Virus record (IMG/VR): IMGVR_UViG_3300030085_004215 | Span: 1-64,000 of that record | Source: a virus | Direction: 5' to 3' (one strand) | DNA length: 64,000 bases | Part shown: one piece after another, positions 1-9,445 of the stretch | How positions within the stretch are numbered: position 1 is the first letter of the stretch | How the letters are laid out: the number at the start of each line of letters is the position of its first letter | Notes under the pieces: model-generated | What the model saw: only the letters and a program-made list of their open reading frames with translations | Told to the model about the DNA's origin: nothing | The model's database searches: none | Position numbers and translations under genes: made by a program

Positions 1-113
1 ATCTCTGTACCATTTACCCACATCTGAATGTTTTCTTCTAATGGTTCTTCTACTCTATCATCTCCACAACTAAATAAAAATAGTAATGATAATAATAAAA
101 ACTTAATCTTCAT
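1..113 (-). CDS. Lipoprotein, cut by window edge
   Basis: Only the N-terminal 37 codons are inside the window. They read as a lipoprotein signal: a lysine near the start, a run of leucines and phenylalanines, then the lipobox LFSC with Cys17, followed by acidic residues (GDDRVEEPLEE). The product should be lipidated at Cys17 and carried to the inner or outer membrane of a Gram-negative host. It ends 10 bp before the 432-residue outer-membrane-like gene, so the two may share a transcript. The mature domain lies outside the window and its function cannot be told. Confidence 0.75.
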   Translation of the reverse strand, partial: MKIKFLLLSLLFLFSCGDDRVEEPLEENIQMWVNGTE

Positions 114-123
114 TTTTTTTCTC

Positions 124-1422
124 CTACCACCCAACAAACTGATAGTTCATACCGAACTTAATATCATATGCTGGTCGTTCCCAATAATTTAAATATCTTC
201 CCTCTGTAAAAACACCTAAGTTATCTTTAATCTTTACACCAAAGATAGCACCGAAATCATAATCGTTCCAACCATGCCACATTGGTTCCATCATCATAAA
301 ATCATTTGGTTCACCACCCTCTTCTAAATGAGTTTGGTAATGAGCAGCGTTGTGATAAGCATAATCAGTATGACCATAATGATATGGTAACCAATTACCC
401 CAAGCATGTAACCACCAACTTTCATCGTAGTGATACCAATCTATTCCTAATACAATTGAAGTTTCACCTTGATATCCTAAATCTTTCTTTACACCACCAA
501 TATACTTTTCTAACATTCGTGGGAAGTGATATATAAAATATTCTCTATCTGTATATGCAAATATTTTACCATCTGCTCCTCTCCACAACCAATCGTGTCC
601 CCAATACTCACCACCTTCATTCCAAAATGGACCTGAGCCTTCTATTTCTCTCATCTCACCTGTTACAGGGTCTACTTCATAAAGTGTTCTACTATCCCAA
701 CCTGTCGGAGAATTAGGGTCAATCATAGTTGAATCAAACCACATATTGTCATCTATACCAAAAGCATCTTCAGCAAAATTCCACCATTGTCCTTTATACC
801 AAGTGGTATCCAATACCATAGCATCAAACCCATAGACAGGATGTTGTCTGTGTTTCAACCCTATACTAAAATGTAGTTTTTCATTTAAAACCTCTGGTGT
901 AAGATGTAATCTTAAATCTCCATGAACATAACTAATATCTTCAAGACCCAATTCTGTCTTACCGATTTTTACCATAGCCCATTCACCAATGTATCTCACC
1001 CAATATTCTTGATTGAGATATTCATTACCCCATTGACGACCTTCTGAAAATTTAATTAAATACTCCCAACCCTTTACAGGTCCGAATGTAGCACTTTCAT
1101 TAGCATTTTGTTCTGAACCATCATACCAAACACCACCTTTACCAGCAGACTTAACACCTCTCTTTGGTTCATATTGAAATCTTGCAATCTTACGAAGTCC
1201 AAATGATGTTTGAAAATCGGGTTCTAACTCCCTTTCTGTTCTTTCTACTTGTAGAATACCTGTAGATAATCCACCCACAATAGCAAATCTATCATCTTGA
1301 TATCGTGGTGCATTCAAACTAAAACTGCCATAAGCAGTTGAGTACTTTAAAAATTTCCATATCTCATTTTCACCAAATAGAGATGTAGTTAGTAATAAAC
1401 CTATTATAATTTTCTTTAACAT
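124..1422 (-). CDS. Secreted outer-membrane beta-barrel-like protein
   Basis: 432 residues. The N-terminus (MLKKIIIGLLLTTSLFG-EN) is a typical type I signal peptide with predicted cleavage near residue 17-18. The mature part is very rich in Trp, Tyr and Gly, has alternating strand-like stretches, and ends in an aromatic residue (GMNYQFVGW), the usual signal for outer-membrane beta-barrel insertion. I do not recognise the family. It could remodel the host surface, for example in superinfection exclusion, or be an acquired host protein. It lies between a lipoprotein gene and the structural block on the same strand. Confidence 0.6.
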   Translation of the reverse strand: MLKKIIIGLLLTTSLFGENEIWKFLKYSTAYGSFSLNAPRYQDDRFAIVGGLSTGILQVERTERELEPDFQTSFGLRKIARFQYEPKRGVKSAGKGGVWYDGSEQNANESATFGPVKGWEYLIKFSEGRQWGNEYLNQEYWVRYIGEWAMVKIGKTELGLEDISYVHGDLRLHLTPEVLNEKLHFSIGLKHRQHPVYGFDAMVLDTTWYKGQWWNFAEDAFGIDDNMWFDSTMIDPNSPTGWDSRTLYEVDPVTGEMREIEGSGPFWNEGGEYWGHDWLWRGADGKIFAYTDREYFIYHFPRMLEKYIGGVKKDLGYQGETSIVLGIDWYHYDESWWLHAWGNWLPYHYGHTDYAYHNAAHYQTHLEEGGEPNDFMMMEPMWHGWNDYDFGAIFGVKIKDNLGVFTEGRYLNYWERPAYDIKFGMNYQFVGW

Positions 1423-1440
1423 CGTTTTCTCCCCAATGGG

Positions 1441-1491
1441 TTATTTATCACAACATCCACAATCACAATTACAATTTTCACAATTACACAT
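1441..1491 (-). CDS. 16-residue cysteine-rich peptide
   Basis: A complete micro-ORF, MCNCENCNCDCGCCDK, with seven cysteines in 16 residues. It is preceded by a strong Shine-Dalgarno, AGGAG, seven bases from the ATG. The CxC and CC spacing is metallothionein-like, so metal or Fe-S binding is the natural guess, not shown. It sits 49 bp upstream of the secreted barrel-like gene and 51 bp downstream of a structural gene; a possible late promoter (1526-1534) lies just before it. Confidence 0.6.
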   Translation of the reverse strand: MCNCENCNCDCGCCDK

Positions 1492-1525
1492 AATTATCTC
1501 CTATTTAAAATATTCTTTGACGGTA

Positions 1526-1534
1526 ATAAATATA
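1526..1534 (-). promoter_or_regulatory. Candidate late promoter
   Basis: Minus-strand TATATTTAT, 34 bp before the cysteine-rich peptide start. The same motif precedes the genes starting at 4435 and 16548, and a near match precedes those at 33900, 37809 and 47483. The phage has a gp55-like late sigma factor, so a single late box is expected, but this one is not identical to the T4 late box TATAAATA. Confidence 0.35.
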
Positions 1535-1542
1535 AGATAGTC

Positions 1543-2580
1543 TTAAATATCGAACCTGACAACAAACGCAGTTTCATTATCTTTTGATAATTTTAATGGT
1601 CTTGCCAGTTTACCCACAACCATTAATTCATTTTTTTCATTATATAAACCAATCGTTGTTACATATGGTCTAAATTCTGAATGTGTTACCTCACCTATAT
1701 ATGAATCGGTTGCATTATATGATGTTGCAAAACTACCAGTTCCACCTATAGTTGGATTATCTCCAGGTGGAAAAAATTCATGTATATTTTTACTACCCTC
1801 TGCAATAGTAATACTACCACTTAAATCGAGTGTAGATGAAATATTTTTTGTTATATTGAATTCATTGGGTTCTGACCTTACAAGATATTCATATTCATAA
1901 ATAGTTTTTGTTGCTTTATATTTTAAAGTATGGCCTTCTAACTCATCATCACTTTTTACACCAGCATTTATTAAAGAACCCGTATCTGTAATTACTATTA
2001 TACCATGTTCATAAAATATATTACCTACTTGAGAACCACTTCCAAGTGTTGCTGCAGTGGTTGAAATACCTTGTGTTCTATCAAATGAACTTGATTTATA
2101 TGCTGCAAAACTTGATGAGAAAGCAAAATCGTATATATTACCATCTCCATCATCTCGTAAATCATAAGTTACACCACCAGTAGTTACACTTAATTTTACT
2201 GATTCTGGTTTTACCTTTTCACCAAATAAATCTTGTGGAATAGAAAATATTCTAGCAGTATTATGAAGTTCTCTTTTTTGTACTTGTGTATTATTATTTC
2301 CAAATGTTCTATATGGTTCATCATTTTCGTAATACAAATGTTTGATACTAAAATAATTTGGAATATCATAAAATGTACCATTTGCAAATGTACCATTAGA
2401 ACCAGTATATGCACCAAATGACTGTGATGCAGCAGAACCAGTATTAAAGTTGTATATAGAAGAACTTACTGCTCTTAAAACGACATGTCCACTACCGCTA
2501 TCATTATTATTTAAAGTAAAATCTTTAAATGCCTGAAAGGGTTTGATTGACTTATCGGATGGGTCAATGTTCTTTAACAT
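1543..2580 (-). CDS. Virion structural protein, paralogue of next gene
   Basis: 345 residues, rich in Ser, Thr, Gly and Asn. The C-terminus (about 305-345) reads TTIGLYNEKNELMVVGKLARP..., ending in VRFDI. The neighbouring 342-residue protein ends the same way (TQVGLYNDENELLAVAKLSKP..., VKLDF), so the two share a C-terminal domain and are paralogous tail or neck components. It sits 9 bp after that gene in the baseplate block. No enzymatic motif seen. Exact virion position unknown. Confidence 0.65.
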   Translation of the reverse strand: MLKNIDPSDKSIKPFQAFKDFTLNNNDSGSGHVVLRAVSSSIYNFNTGSAASQSFGAYTGSNGTFANGTFYDIPNYFSIKHLYYENDEPYRTFGNNNTQVQKRELHNTARIFSIPQDLFGEKVKPESVKLSVTTGGVTYDLRDDGDGNIYDFAFSSSFAAYKSSSFDRTQGISTTAATLGSGSQVGNIFYEHGIIVITDTGSLINAGVKSDDELEGHTLKYKATKTIYEYEYLVRSEPNEFNITKNISSTLDLSGSITIAEGSKNIHEFFPPGDNPTIGGTGSFATSYNATDSYIGEVTHSEFRPYVTTIGLYNEKNELMVVGKLARPLKLSKDNETAFVVRFDI

Positions 2581-2589
2581 TGCTCTCCC

Positions 2590-3618
2590 CTAAAAATCGA
2601 GTTTTACTTTTATAATAGCTTCTCTTGAGTATGATTTTAAAATAGGTTTACTTAACTTAGCAACTGCTAACAATTCATTTTCATCATTATATAGACCAAC
2701 TTGTGTTATAAAAGTTTTTGGGTCTTTAAAAAATGTTTGTTGAGTAAAAGCACCATCTGAACCCGTAAAGAATGTTGGATTAGCACTAAAGTTATAATTC
2801 TTATTTGTTACCCTACAAAAGAAGTTAGTAGAACTAATTTCTTCTTCTCTACGAACTTGGAATTTTTGACCACCTACCAGAGCATTAAATAATTTTTGAG
2901 GATTATTTGCAAATGCATCTGAATTTCTACCAGTAGCAAATGAACCCGTTATATCTAATATTTCTGGATGTAGTAAAATAATTCCCAAATCAGGATAAAA
3001 TAATCCATAACTACCACCAGGTTGATTAGCAGCAGTTGTATCAACCACACCAGTACCACTTGCAATTGAACCACTAACAACATTGAATACCCTACCACCC
3101 TCATTTACTGTTGCAACATTAGTTGCACCACTATCATCAATTAGGTGTATTTTGTGTGGTGTGCCTGCACTACTAGCACTTACTACAAGTTCCCAATTAC
3201 CTGGGTCTACCTTTTCTCTCATTCTTGCTCTATTAAATGCTATAAAATAAAATTCATCAGATGCACTTGGTGCACCAGTAAATGTAAATTTTTCAGTAGC
3301 AGGTGGAAGTAAAACATTTGCAAATTGTCTGTAATTTGCTGCACTTTCTCTTGCACCTATTGTGAGTTTAGTGGTATTTCCTTGTGAACCACTTCCATTA
3401 AAATGAGCATATCCGATATCAAATTGTACTTCAGATGTCGAATCTGTATCTGGATTTTTATGTCTTACTGCTAAAAAAGACCCAGTTGCAGCTTGAGTAG
3501 AACTTGTAAAAAATGAAGTTAGTGTTCCACTACCACCACTCCAAATACCACTTGATATTTTTACTCGTTGATTCTCTACTACATCATTTGCTCTATCGAA
3601 TCTTGTAAATACTGACAT
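2590..3618 (-). CDS. Virion structural protein, paralogue of previous gene
   Basis: 342 residues, beta-rich, Gly/Ser/Thr/Ala-rich and without catalytic motifs. The last 45 residues carry the GLYNxxNEL-x(4)-KLxxP block shared with the 345-residue neighbour, evidence of duplication within the virion cluster. It starts 10 bp after the 268-residue gene ends. The start codon follows an AAGGAG-type ribosome site. Probably a tail or baseplate accessory protein; family name not known to me. Confidence 0.65.
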   Translation of the reverse strand: MSVFTRFDRANDVVENQRVKISSGIWSGGSGTLTSFFTSSTQAATGSFLAVRHKNPDTDSTSEVQFDIGYAHFNGSGSQGNTTKLTIGARESAANYRQFANVLLPPATEKFTFTGAPSASDEFYFIAFNRARMREKVDPGNWELVVSASSAGTPHKIHLIDDSGATNVATVNEGGRVFNVVSGSIASGTGVVDTTAANQPGGSYGLFYPDLGIILLHPEILDITGSFATGRNSDAFANNPQKLFNALVGGQKFQVRREEEISSTNFFCRVTNKNYNFSANPTFFTGSDGAFTQQTFFKDPKTFITQVGLYNDENELLAVAKLSKPILKSYSREAIIKVKLDF

Positions 3619-3628
3619 CTTCTACTCC

Positions 3629-4435
3629 TTATAATCTACTTGGGTCAGCTTTGACTGTAATTGCTACATTAAAAGTAGCACCTGTCGAAAGACCAGTAAC
3701 TGTTAAATTTGTTGAGGTATCTGCGGTAACTGAACGAGAAACAACTCTTATTGATTTACCCTCTAAAGTTATTGAACGCTTTCTTTCTTCTTCATTCAAA
3801 AATACAGGTGTAGTAGCACCAACATTAGTTTGGATATCTGATATTGCAGCTGCACCTGCAGATGCTGCAGCTAAATCTGCTGGAGTAAATCCTGGTGGGA
3901 AATTACCAGCAGCAAATCCTGCTCCACCTGCAATATTACCAAAATTTGCAGGCCCCCTTCCTCTACCTCTACCTCTTCTTCTTCTTCTTTTTCGTTTTCT
4001 ACGAATAATATTAGGTGTTAAGTTTGCAATAGTTGCATCATGTAATGTGAAACTATATCCTGCTTCTGCATCACTACCATTTCTTGTATTAGGAACTACT
4101 GTCTGTGTTATGCCAGGACCAGTAAATGCTAAATTAGGAGATGGTAACTCTAATATAGGTAACTTCGCAGTATTTTTTGGTAACGATACCAATTTAAATC
4201 TCATAATTTGATTCTCATCTACAAATGCTTCAAGTAAAGGCATGTTTTCAATTACTGCCCCATAATAATTAGAACCATTTGGATGAGTTACATCCCACAA
4301 ACGATAATCGATTTCATCATCTGCTAATGCAAATTTAGTTATATTGAATTCATCTTGACCTCTAGCTAATGCTTCTCTACCCTTTTTGGTGAGAACGGCA
4401 TCAACAGTGATACTTGTATTATTTAAAAATCCCAT
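3629..4435 (-). CDS. Structural protein with Arg/Gly-rich linker
   Basis: 268 residues. The N-terminal part (1-90), with VDAVLTKKGREALARGQ followed by FNITKFALADDEIDY, is a pattern I associate with phage tail-region structural proteins. The middle (about 143-162) is an extreme basic stretch of Arg/Lys passing into RGRGRGRG, unusual for a virion protein and possibly an RNA, DNA or polysaccharide contact or a flexible linker. Alanine-rich sequence follows, then a beta-rich tail (210-268). A candidate late promoter lies 43 bp upstream. Confidence 0.6.
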   Translation of the reverse strand: MGFLNNTSITVDAVLTKKGREALARGQDEFNITKFALADDEIDYRLWDVTHPNGSNYYGAVIENMPLLEAFVDENQIMRFKLVSLPKNTAKLPILELPSPNLAFTGPGITQTVVPNTRNGSDAEAGYSFTLHDATIANLTPNIIRRKRKRRRRRGRGRGRGPANFGNIAGGAGFAAGNFPPGFTPADLAAASAGAAAISDIQTNVGATTPVFLNEEERKRSITLEGKSIRVVSRSVTADTSTNLTVTGLSTGATFNVAITVKADPSRL

Positions 4436-4478
4436 TTTTTACTCCTATTGATTTGAACAAAGATGGTGGTGTTCTTAT

Positions 4479-4487
4479 ATAAATATA
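4479..4487 (-). promoter_or_regulatory. Candidate late promoter
   Basis: TATATTTAT on the minus strand, in the 66-bp gap before the 268-residue structural gene and after the 1647-residue gene. Matches the boxes at 1526-1534 and 16572-16580. The plus strand here also reads TATAAATA, the exact T4 late box, so orientation is uncertain. Confidence 0.4.
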
Positions 4488-4501
4488 ACATCGTTTACTT
4501 T

Positions 4502-7500
4502 TTACTCCACTTTTAATGCGGATTCACCTGATTCCTTAACTACAAGTTTTGTAGGTGAGGTTATTGTTATTTCTACAGGGTCATTACCGTCTATAGTATT
4601 TTTCTTTGTTAATGTTATTGGTTTATAGTATACCCTAAACAAACTACTGTCATATGATACACTTTGAAATTCTGCTGGATGAAAAGATGCACTATAAGGA
4701 TTATCTATTGAAGCACTTAGTGATGAAGAATAAAATTTTTGTTTTATTTCATTATGTTCACTTATCCTTGAGGAACTAACAAATGTCATGACAGGGTCTG
4801 TTAAATCTGATGTTATACCACCAAAAGTAACACTTGCAGTTGCATATAATGTTCCATATTCAGATTTTGGATTTATTTCATCAAGAACGGTTAATGATGG
4901 TATACCCAAAAATCCAAGTGAACCACTTTCCAAACTATTTAAATTTAATTCACTTTCAAATGTTGGAAATTCTCCATCAATTCTAAAAGGATGTATAGAT
5001 TGACTTAATCTATTTGTTAATTGTACTCCATCTTGAAATTGATTAGCATTTTCAAAAAATGTGTTTTCAAATTCTGGTTGTTTACCAACAACTTCTTTAG
5101 CTCGTTCAAGTATATTAGGTTCTATAAGTATACCAAATGTTGTATTTGCTCTTGCAGGAACCATTGTTTTCAGTTGGTCCCAAATACTTTTATCGTAATA
5201 TTGTAGTATTCTCATATAATCCCAAAAATTATTTGCTCGAGCATACTTTTTCCAATACTCTCTTTGTGTTTTTTCTAATCCTCTATATTCATATTCATAT
5301 TGGTCTCTTGGGTCACCTATTTGGTCATCTATATCAAAATTAGCTAAACTATATATAATATCTTCATTTACTACATCTACAGGTGAAAAGTAAATACCTA
5401 ATTTATTTGAATCTGTAGGTGCGGTATCATATGCAGAAGCCTCTCTTCTTACATTTACAGATAAACCACCAACAAGATTTGTAGGTTCTACTCTTATCTT
5501 TGTTGCGTTTCTTCTACTTGGTCCAATATTAGGTATTTGTAATTCCTCTTTATCAACAACACTTCTAAATGGATTGTCTGCAAATAGAGTTGCATCTGAA
5601 CCAGTTGCATAAGATGTTCTAAATGATTTATCATCTATACCATTTGGAAATGTATCAAGGTTTACATTATCACCCATTGTTAATCTATATTCAAGATTAT
5701 CATACTGAGATGCAGTAGTATTACCATTATATGCCTGTGGTGCTCGAACATGATTATCAAAAACACTTTGTGATAATGGTTCACTCCACAATCTAAATTC
5801 CATCATAGAACCACTAAATAATACCCCTTTCATATGATTAGTATTACTTGCAGCTACTGAACCACTACCACCAATAAATAAATTACCATTTGTTATAAAT
5901 GCATCATTTAGTTTTTGTCCATTAGAAGTTGTACCATCAGTTGTTAAACTCGATGAATCTTGGTAAAGTATAGTTTCTCTCGTTGCATCGTATTGTTTAC
6001 AAGTAAGTTCATACTTAACAGAACTTTTTCTATCTTCATCAGCATTTAAATCAATACCACTACCACTAATACGAGTGAGCATAACACTCCAAAAATCACC
6101 ATTATAGACAGGTAATTCAGATGAAGTTATAAATGTGTCTGTACCAGAACCTGATATTGCAAATTCTAAGTGACCTTTGTTATCTGGTGCACCATTATCT
6201 CTTAAATTAATTGCCCAACTACCCTTTGAACCTGATGCTTGCATTATTTGTTGGTCTTTAGATGGAGTTAAACTTCTATATCTAAACTCTATTGTTTGTG
6301 GTTTTATTGCAGGAGAATCAGTATTAGACCATGGAGCAATCAATATATTATTAGATTTAAAATCTAATGCATAAGTAAATTTTCTTTTTATTTCTGGTGC
6401 AACTCTTTGACCAGGTAAATTTGGTCCACCATACTCACGAACTCTTAATATAGAACTCGGTATACCATAACAATTAATTAACCCCTTTAATGCCCTCACA
6501 GTCCCTTTTGTTTTTAAAAAGAATGGTAGGTTATCAAGTATTCTTTTCCATATTTCTTCTGTCAATGATTCAGATGGAGATTCATTAAGTGCACCACCAT
6601 CAATATCCTTTCCAAGTAGATATGTAGGCACAATTACTAAATCATTACCATTTGTAAATTTTATTCCAAATTGTTTACCAACTTCACGAACTATATCTTT
6701 TGATATTCCCTCAGATACTTTAGATGACCGTTCATTTACATCTGTAAAGTGTCTAACATATGACCATATTTCATCAAATTGTTGACCTATCATATCTGTA
6801 AAATTTAAAAATTCTATATTTGAAGTATCATTTCTTACAAATGCAGGTAATTGATTTACCAACCTATCATCATTTCTTTTATCATAATCTTGTGCGTAAC
6901 TTATTTGAGTATCATACCAACCTGTAAATACAGAATGACTAGTGTGATAAATTGAAGTACTACCTGCAGCACCCTCTTTAGGCCAAGATGAATCATAAAA
7001 TTCTCCAACAGAACTACTTATGTAACTTGATGATACTGTATACAAAAAGTTTTCATATGGGTCAAACGAATTTATTACTCGTCTCTTCAAAGTTTTTTGT
7101 CTATTAAGTGAAGATAAAGAACCAGTAACATTTGTTAAATCATTAATTTCTTTAGTATAATTTTGTATCAACTCTACTTTTTTCTTCATGTTCCTTAATC
7201 GTAATTCTGCACTACCAAACTGATTAAAATTACCGTATGCATAATCAGAAAAATCTATAAACTTTTCTGTTCTTTTTTGATAATCAACATTAACTTGTAC
7301 ATCTAATAAACTACTTGAAAATAATTTATCTGCAATTTCTTGTTGTGTAGTGGTATCTGTACCAACAATATTTTCCATTGTTTGAAAACCAGTACCTTGA
7401 AAATTTATTGGATTATCTTTAGAATTAAAATTTGGAACTCGTAAATATAATAGTTCTTCTAAATCTTCTTCAAATGGAATCATATCTATCGTATCCTCAT

Positions 7501-9445
7501 ATGGTTCCATTTTTTCTTCAACAAAATATACTTTAGAATTTACTTCTATTGTATCGGGTAATGGTTCATATAGTTTTATGTATCTTGCTTTTTTATCTGC
7601 TATATCATTTATTGGAAGTGTACCATCGTTAAGTGGTAACGATTGAGCAGGTGCATCTAAAATCATAATACATAAATGCATTCCATCATCTGATACCATA
7701 TAGTTATTTAATCTTCCTACATTATTTTTACGATAGTTTACATAAAATTCATCAAATACTTTTGTTGGTTGTTGTTCACCACTATGGTCAAATTTAGTTG
7801 CTGCAGCTTCATATGATAAATCCACTCTAACTTTATTGAAATCTAATACTTCAGTAATTGTTGCTACATAATCAATAGGAACTTTATCTGGTAATTCACC
7901 CTCTTCTTCTGCAACAGCCAAAACAACATCTCTTGTAGTTGGAATCATTGGTTCATCTACAATATATTCATTGCCTGGTTCTAATAATCCAGGTTTACCA
8001 AGTGGTGGCTCAAACTCATCTACTGATTCTCTATTATTTGGATTTTGTGCTGGTGGTAAAGCACTTCCACCACCACCTCCACTACTGCCTGGTGAATCCT
8101 CTTGGTCTTCTGCTAATCTTAACATATTGATTCTATTTTTTCTCATTGTTAAGAAATGGTCCATACTTTTCCACTTACCAAGAGTTGCAGAAACAACATT
8201 ATTTGCATAAACCGTATGGTGTTTATCAAGTATTAAATTATATACATCTAATGGTGGGTAATTAAATTGAGTACCTACCTCATCTGCTCTGTACCAACTA
8301 CCTTTATGTTTGATGGGGTGTCCTGCAGTAGTTATAAGATTACCATATTTTGCTAATCCATCACCATATGGTCTATTATCTTTTACTACTTTTTTAACTT
8401 TAGCAAAACCTTGATTGGTTTTTACTTTCATACCAGGTTTCATCATTTTAATAGGTATCATTCTATTATTACTCAATCTGATTTTTGTATCCCCTACAAA
8501 ACATGCACTACCATAATCATCAAATTCATCATAATCTTGATAATCATTATCTGGTGCAGGAGTATCTTGAACTTGTTCTGTTACTGGTATGGAAACTGCT
8601 TCTTTAATTGCTCGTTTTAATTTTCTTCTTATTTCTTTAGCAGCATCTAAAAATCTTCTTCTGGCTTCTTCTTTTGGTCTTGGTCTTTCATCATCTATCT
8701 CATCATCCTCATCATCTTCTACTACAGGTGGTGGGGGTGGTGGTTGAAACTCAAACATTTCTTTAATTACAATTTCTCCACCAACCATCGAATCGGTAAA
8801 TCCTCTTTCATTTGTACCTGGTTCGAATAGTAATACATTAGGGTCTGTTAAATCAAATCTTATTTTACCAGCACCAGGTGTGTTTGTTTTTGGTATATAA
8901 ACCATATCCTTATTGATAGATGCAAAATTTTTCTGATATGGTACATTTTGAATTTGTTGTACATCTACTTTGACTTCTCTTCTATTTGGAGATATTTCTT
9001 TTATAAGATATTTTAATTCTCTTTCAAATAATTCAGAAAGTGGAGTATCTTCACCACCCTTGTCACTAAAAAATCGAGGTCTACCATTAACAACTTGAGT
9101 TCTAACTTTACCCACATGAATAAAACCATCTTCATTAATCAAAACACTCTTTTTTTGTCCAGCTAATCTTCTGAGAAATAAATACTGAACTGTAAATCTA
9201 CCTTGAGAAAATTGACTACCAATACTTCTAAGATGTGTACCAACATCAATATCTATTGTCTGTTCATTAGAAAATGAAACATCTTGGGGTTTTAAAATTT
9301 CATCTCCGTATAAAATATCACCAGATTCATCATATATTAGTAATCGTATAAAATCATTATCATCTTTACCCCAACCACTATATACACTTTTTGGAACATC
9401 TAATTGTAGTTTATCTTCTTCACTTATACCATAGGTTATTGGCAT
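4502..9445 (-). CDS. Giant baseplate/tail protein with Hint and LamG-like domains
   Basis: 1647 residues, the largest gene here. Residues 1-310 precede a Hint (hedgehog/intein) domain: it opens at Cys315 (ACFVGDTKIRL), has the block B histidine at TTAGHP (His376), and the block F motif LDKHHTVYANNVV (His409/His410), ending near residue 424. The terminal His-Asn of a splicing intein is absent, so N-terminal cleavage or thioester chemistry is more likely than splicing. A Ser/Gly linker follows (about 445-460). Residues 950-1000 contain LPFFLKTKGTVRALKGL, which resembles tail-baseplate linker proteins, and about 1020-1255 is a LamG/concanavalin-like sandwich suited to glycan contact. It overlaps the S74 gene by 10 bp. 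Specific virion role inferred. Confidence 0.7.
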   Translation of the reverse strand: MPITYGISEEDKLQLDVPKSVYSGWGKDDNDFIRLLIYDESGDILYGDEILKPQDVSFSNEQTIDIDVGTHLRSIGSQFSQGRFTVQYLFLRRLAGQKKSVLINEDGFIHVGKVRTQVVNGRPRFFSDKGGEDTPLSELFERELKYLIKEISPNRREVKVDVQQIQNVPYQKNFASINKDMVYIPKTNTPGAGKIRFDLTDPNVLLFEPGTNERGFTDSMVGGEIVIKEMFEFQPPPPPPVVEDDEDDEIDDERPRPKEEARRRFLDAAKEIRRKLKRAIKEAVSIPVTEQVQDTPAPDNDYQDYDEFDDYGSACFVGDTKIRLSNNRMIPIKMMKPGMKVKTNQGFAKVKKVVKDNRPYGDGLAKYGNLITTAGHPIKHKGSWYRADEVGTQFNYPPLDVYNLILDKHHTVYANNVVSATLGKWKSMDHFLTMRKNRINMLRLAEDQEDSPGSSGGGGGSALPPAQNPNNRESVDEFEPPLGKPGLLEPGNEYIVDEPMIPTTRDVVLAVAEEEGELPDKVPIDYVATITEVLDFNKVRVDLSYEAAATKFDHSGEQQPTKVFDEFYVNYRKNNVGRLNNYMVSDDGMHLCIMILDAPAQSLPLNDGTLPINDIADKKARYIKLYEPLPDTIEVNSKVYFVEEKMEPYEDTIDMIPFEEDLEELLYLRVPNFNSKDNPINFQGTGFQTMENIVGTDTTTQQEIADKLFSSSLLDVQVNVDYQKRTEKFIDFSDYAYGNFNQFGSAELRLRNMKKKVELIQNYTKEINDLTNVTGSLSSLNRQKTLKRRVINSFDPYENFLYTVSSSYISSSVGEFYDSSWPKEGAAGSTSIYHTSHSVFTGWYDTQISYAQDYDKRNDDRLVNQLPAFVRNDTSNIEFLNFTDMIGQQFDEIWSYVRHFTDVNERSSKVSEGISKDIVREVGKQFGIKFTNGNDLVIVPTYLLGKDIDGGALNESPSESLTEEIWKRILDNLPFFLKTKGTVRALKGLINCYGIPSSILRVREYGGPNLPGQRVAPEIKRKFTYALDFKSNNILIAPWSNTDSPAIKPQTIEFRYRSLTPSKDQQIMQASGSKGSWAINLRDNGAPDNKGHLEFAISGSGTDTFITSSELPVYNGDFWSVMLTRISGSGIDLNADEDRKSSVKYELTCKQYDATRETILYQDSSSLTTDGTTSNGQKLNDAFITNGNLFIGGSGSVAASNTNHMKGVLFSGSMMEFRLWSEPLSQSVFDNHVRAPQAYNGNTTASQYDNLEYRLTMGDNVNLDTFPNGIDDKSFRTSYATGSDATLFADNPFRSVVDKEELQIPNIGPSRRNATKIRVEPTNLVGGLSVNVRREASAYDTAPTDSNKLGIYFSPVDVVNEDIIYSLANFDIDDQIGDPRDQYEYEYRGLEKTQREYWKKYARANNFWDYMRILQYYDKSIWDQLKTMVPARANTTFGILIEPNILERAKEVVGKQPEFENTFFENANQFQDGVQLTNRLSQSIHPFRIDGEFPTFESELNLNSLESGSLGFLGIPSLTVLDEINPKSEYGTLYATASVTFGGITSDLTDPVMTFVSSSRISEHNEIKQKFYSSSLSASIDNPYSASFHPAEFQSVSYDSSLFRVYYKPITLTKKNTIDGNDPVEITITSPTKLVVKESGESALKVE

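Noticed and set aside
3651-4211. 186-residue plus-strand ORF opposite the Arg/Gly-rich structural gene
   Set aside because: It is a shadow frame with low-complexity composition; the minus-strand gene has start, spacing and operon context.
8174-8503. Full splicing intein in the tail protein
   Set aside because: The terminal His-Asn and following Cys/Ser/Thr are missing, so protein splicing is unlikely; called a Hint domain instead.
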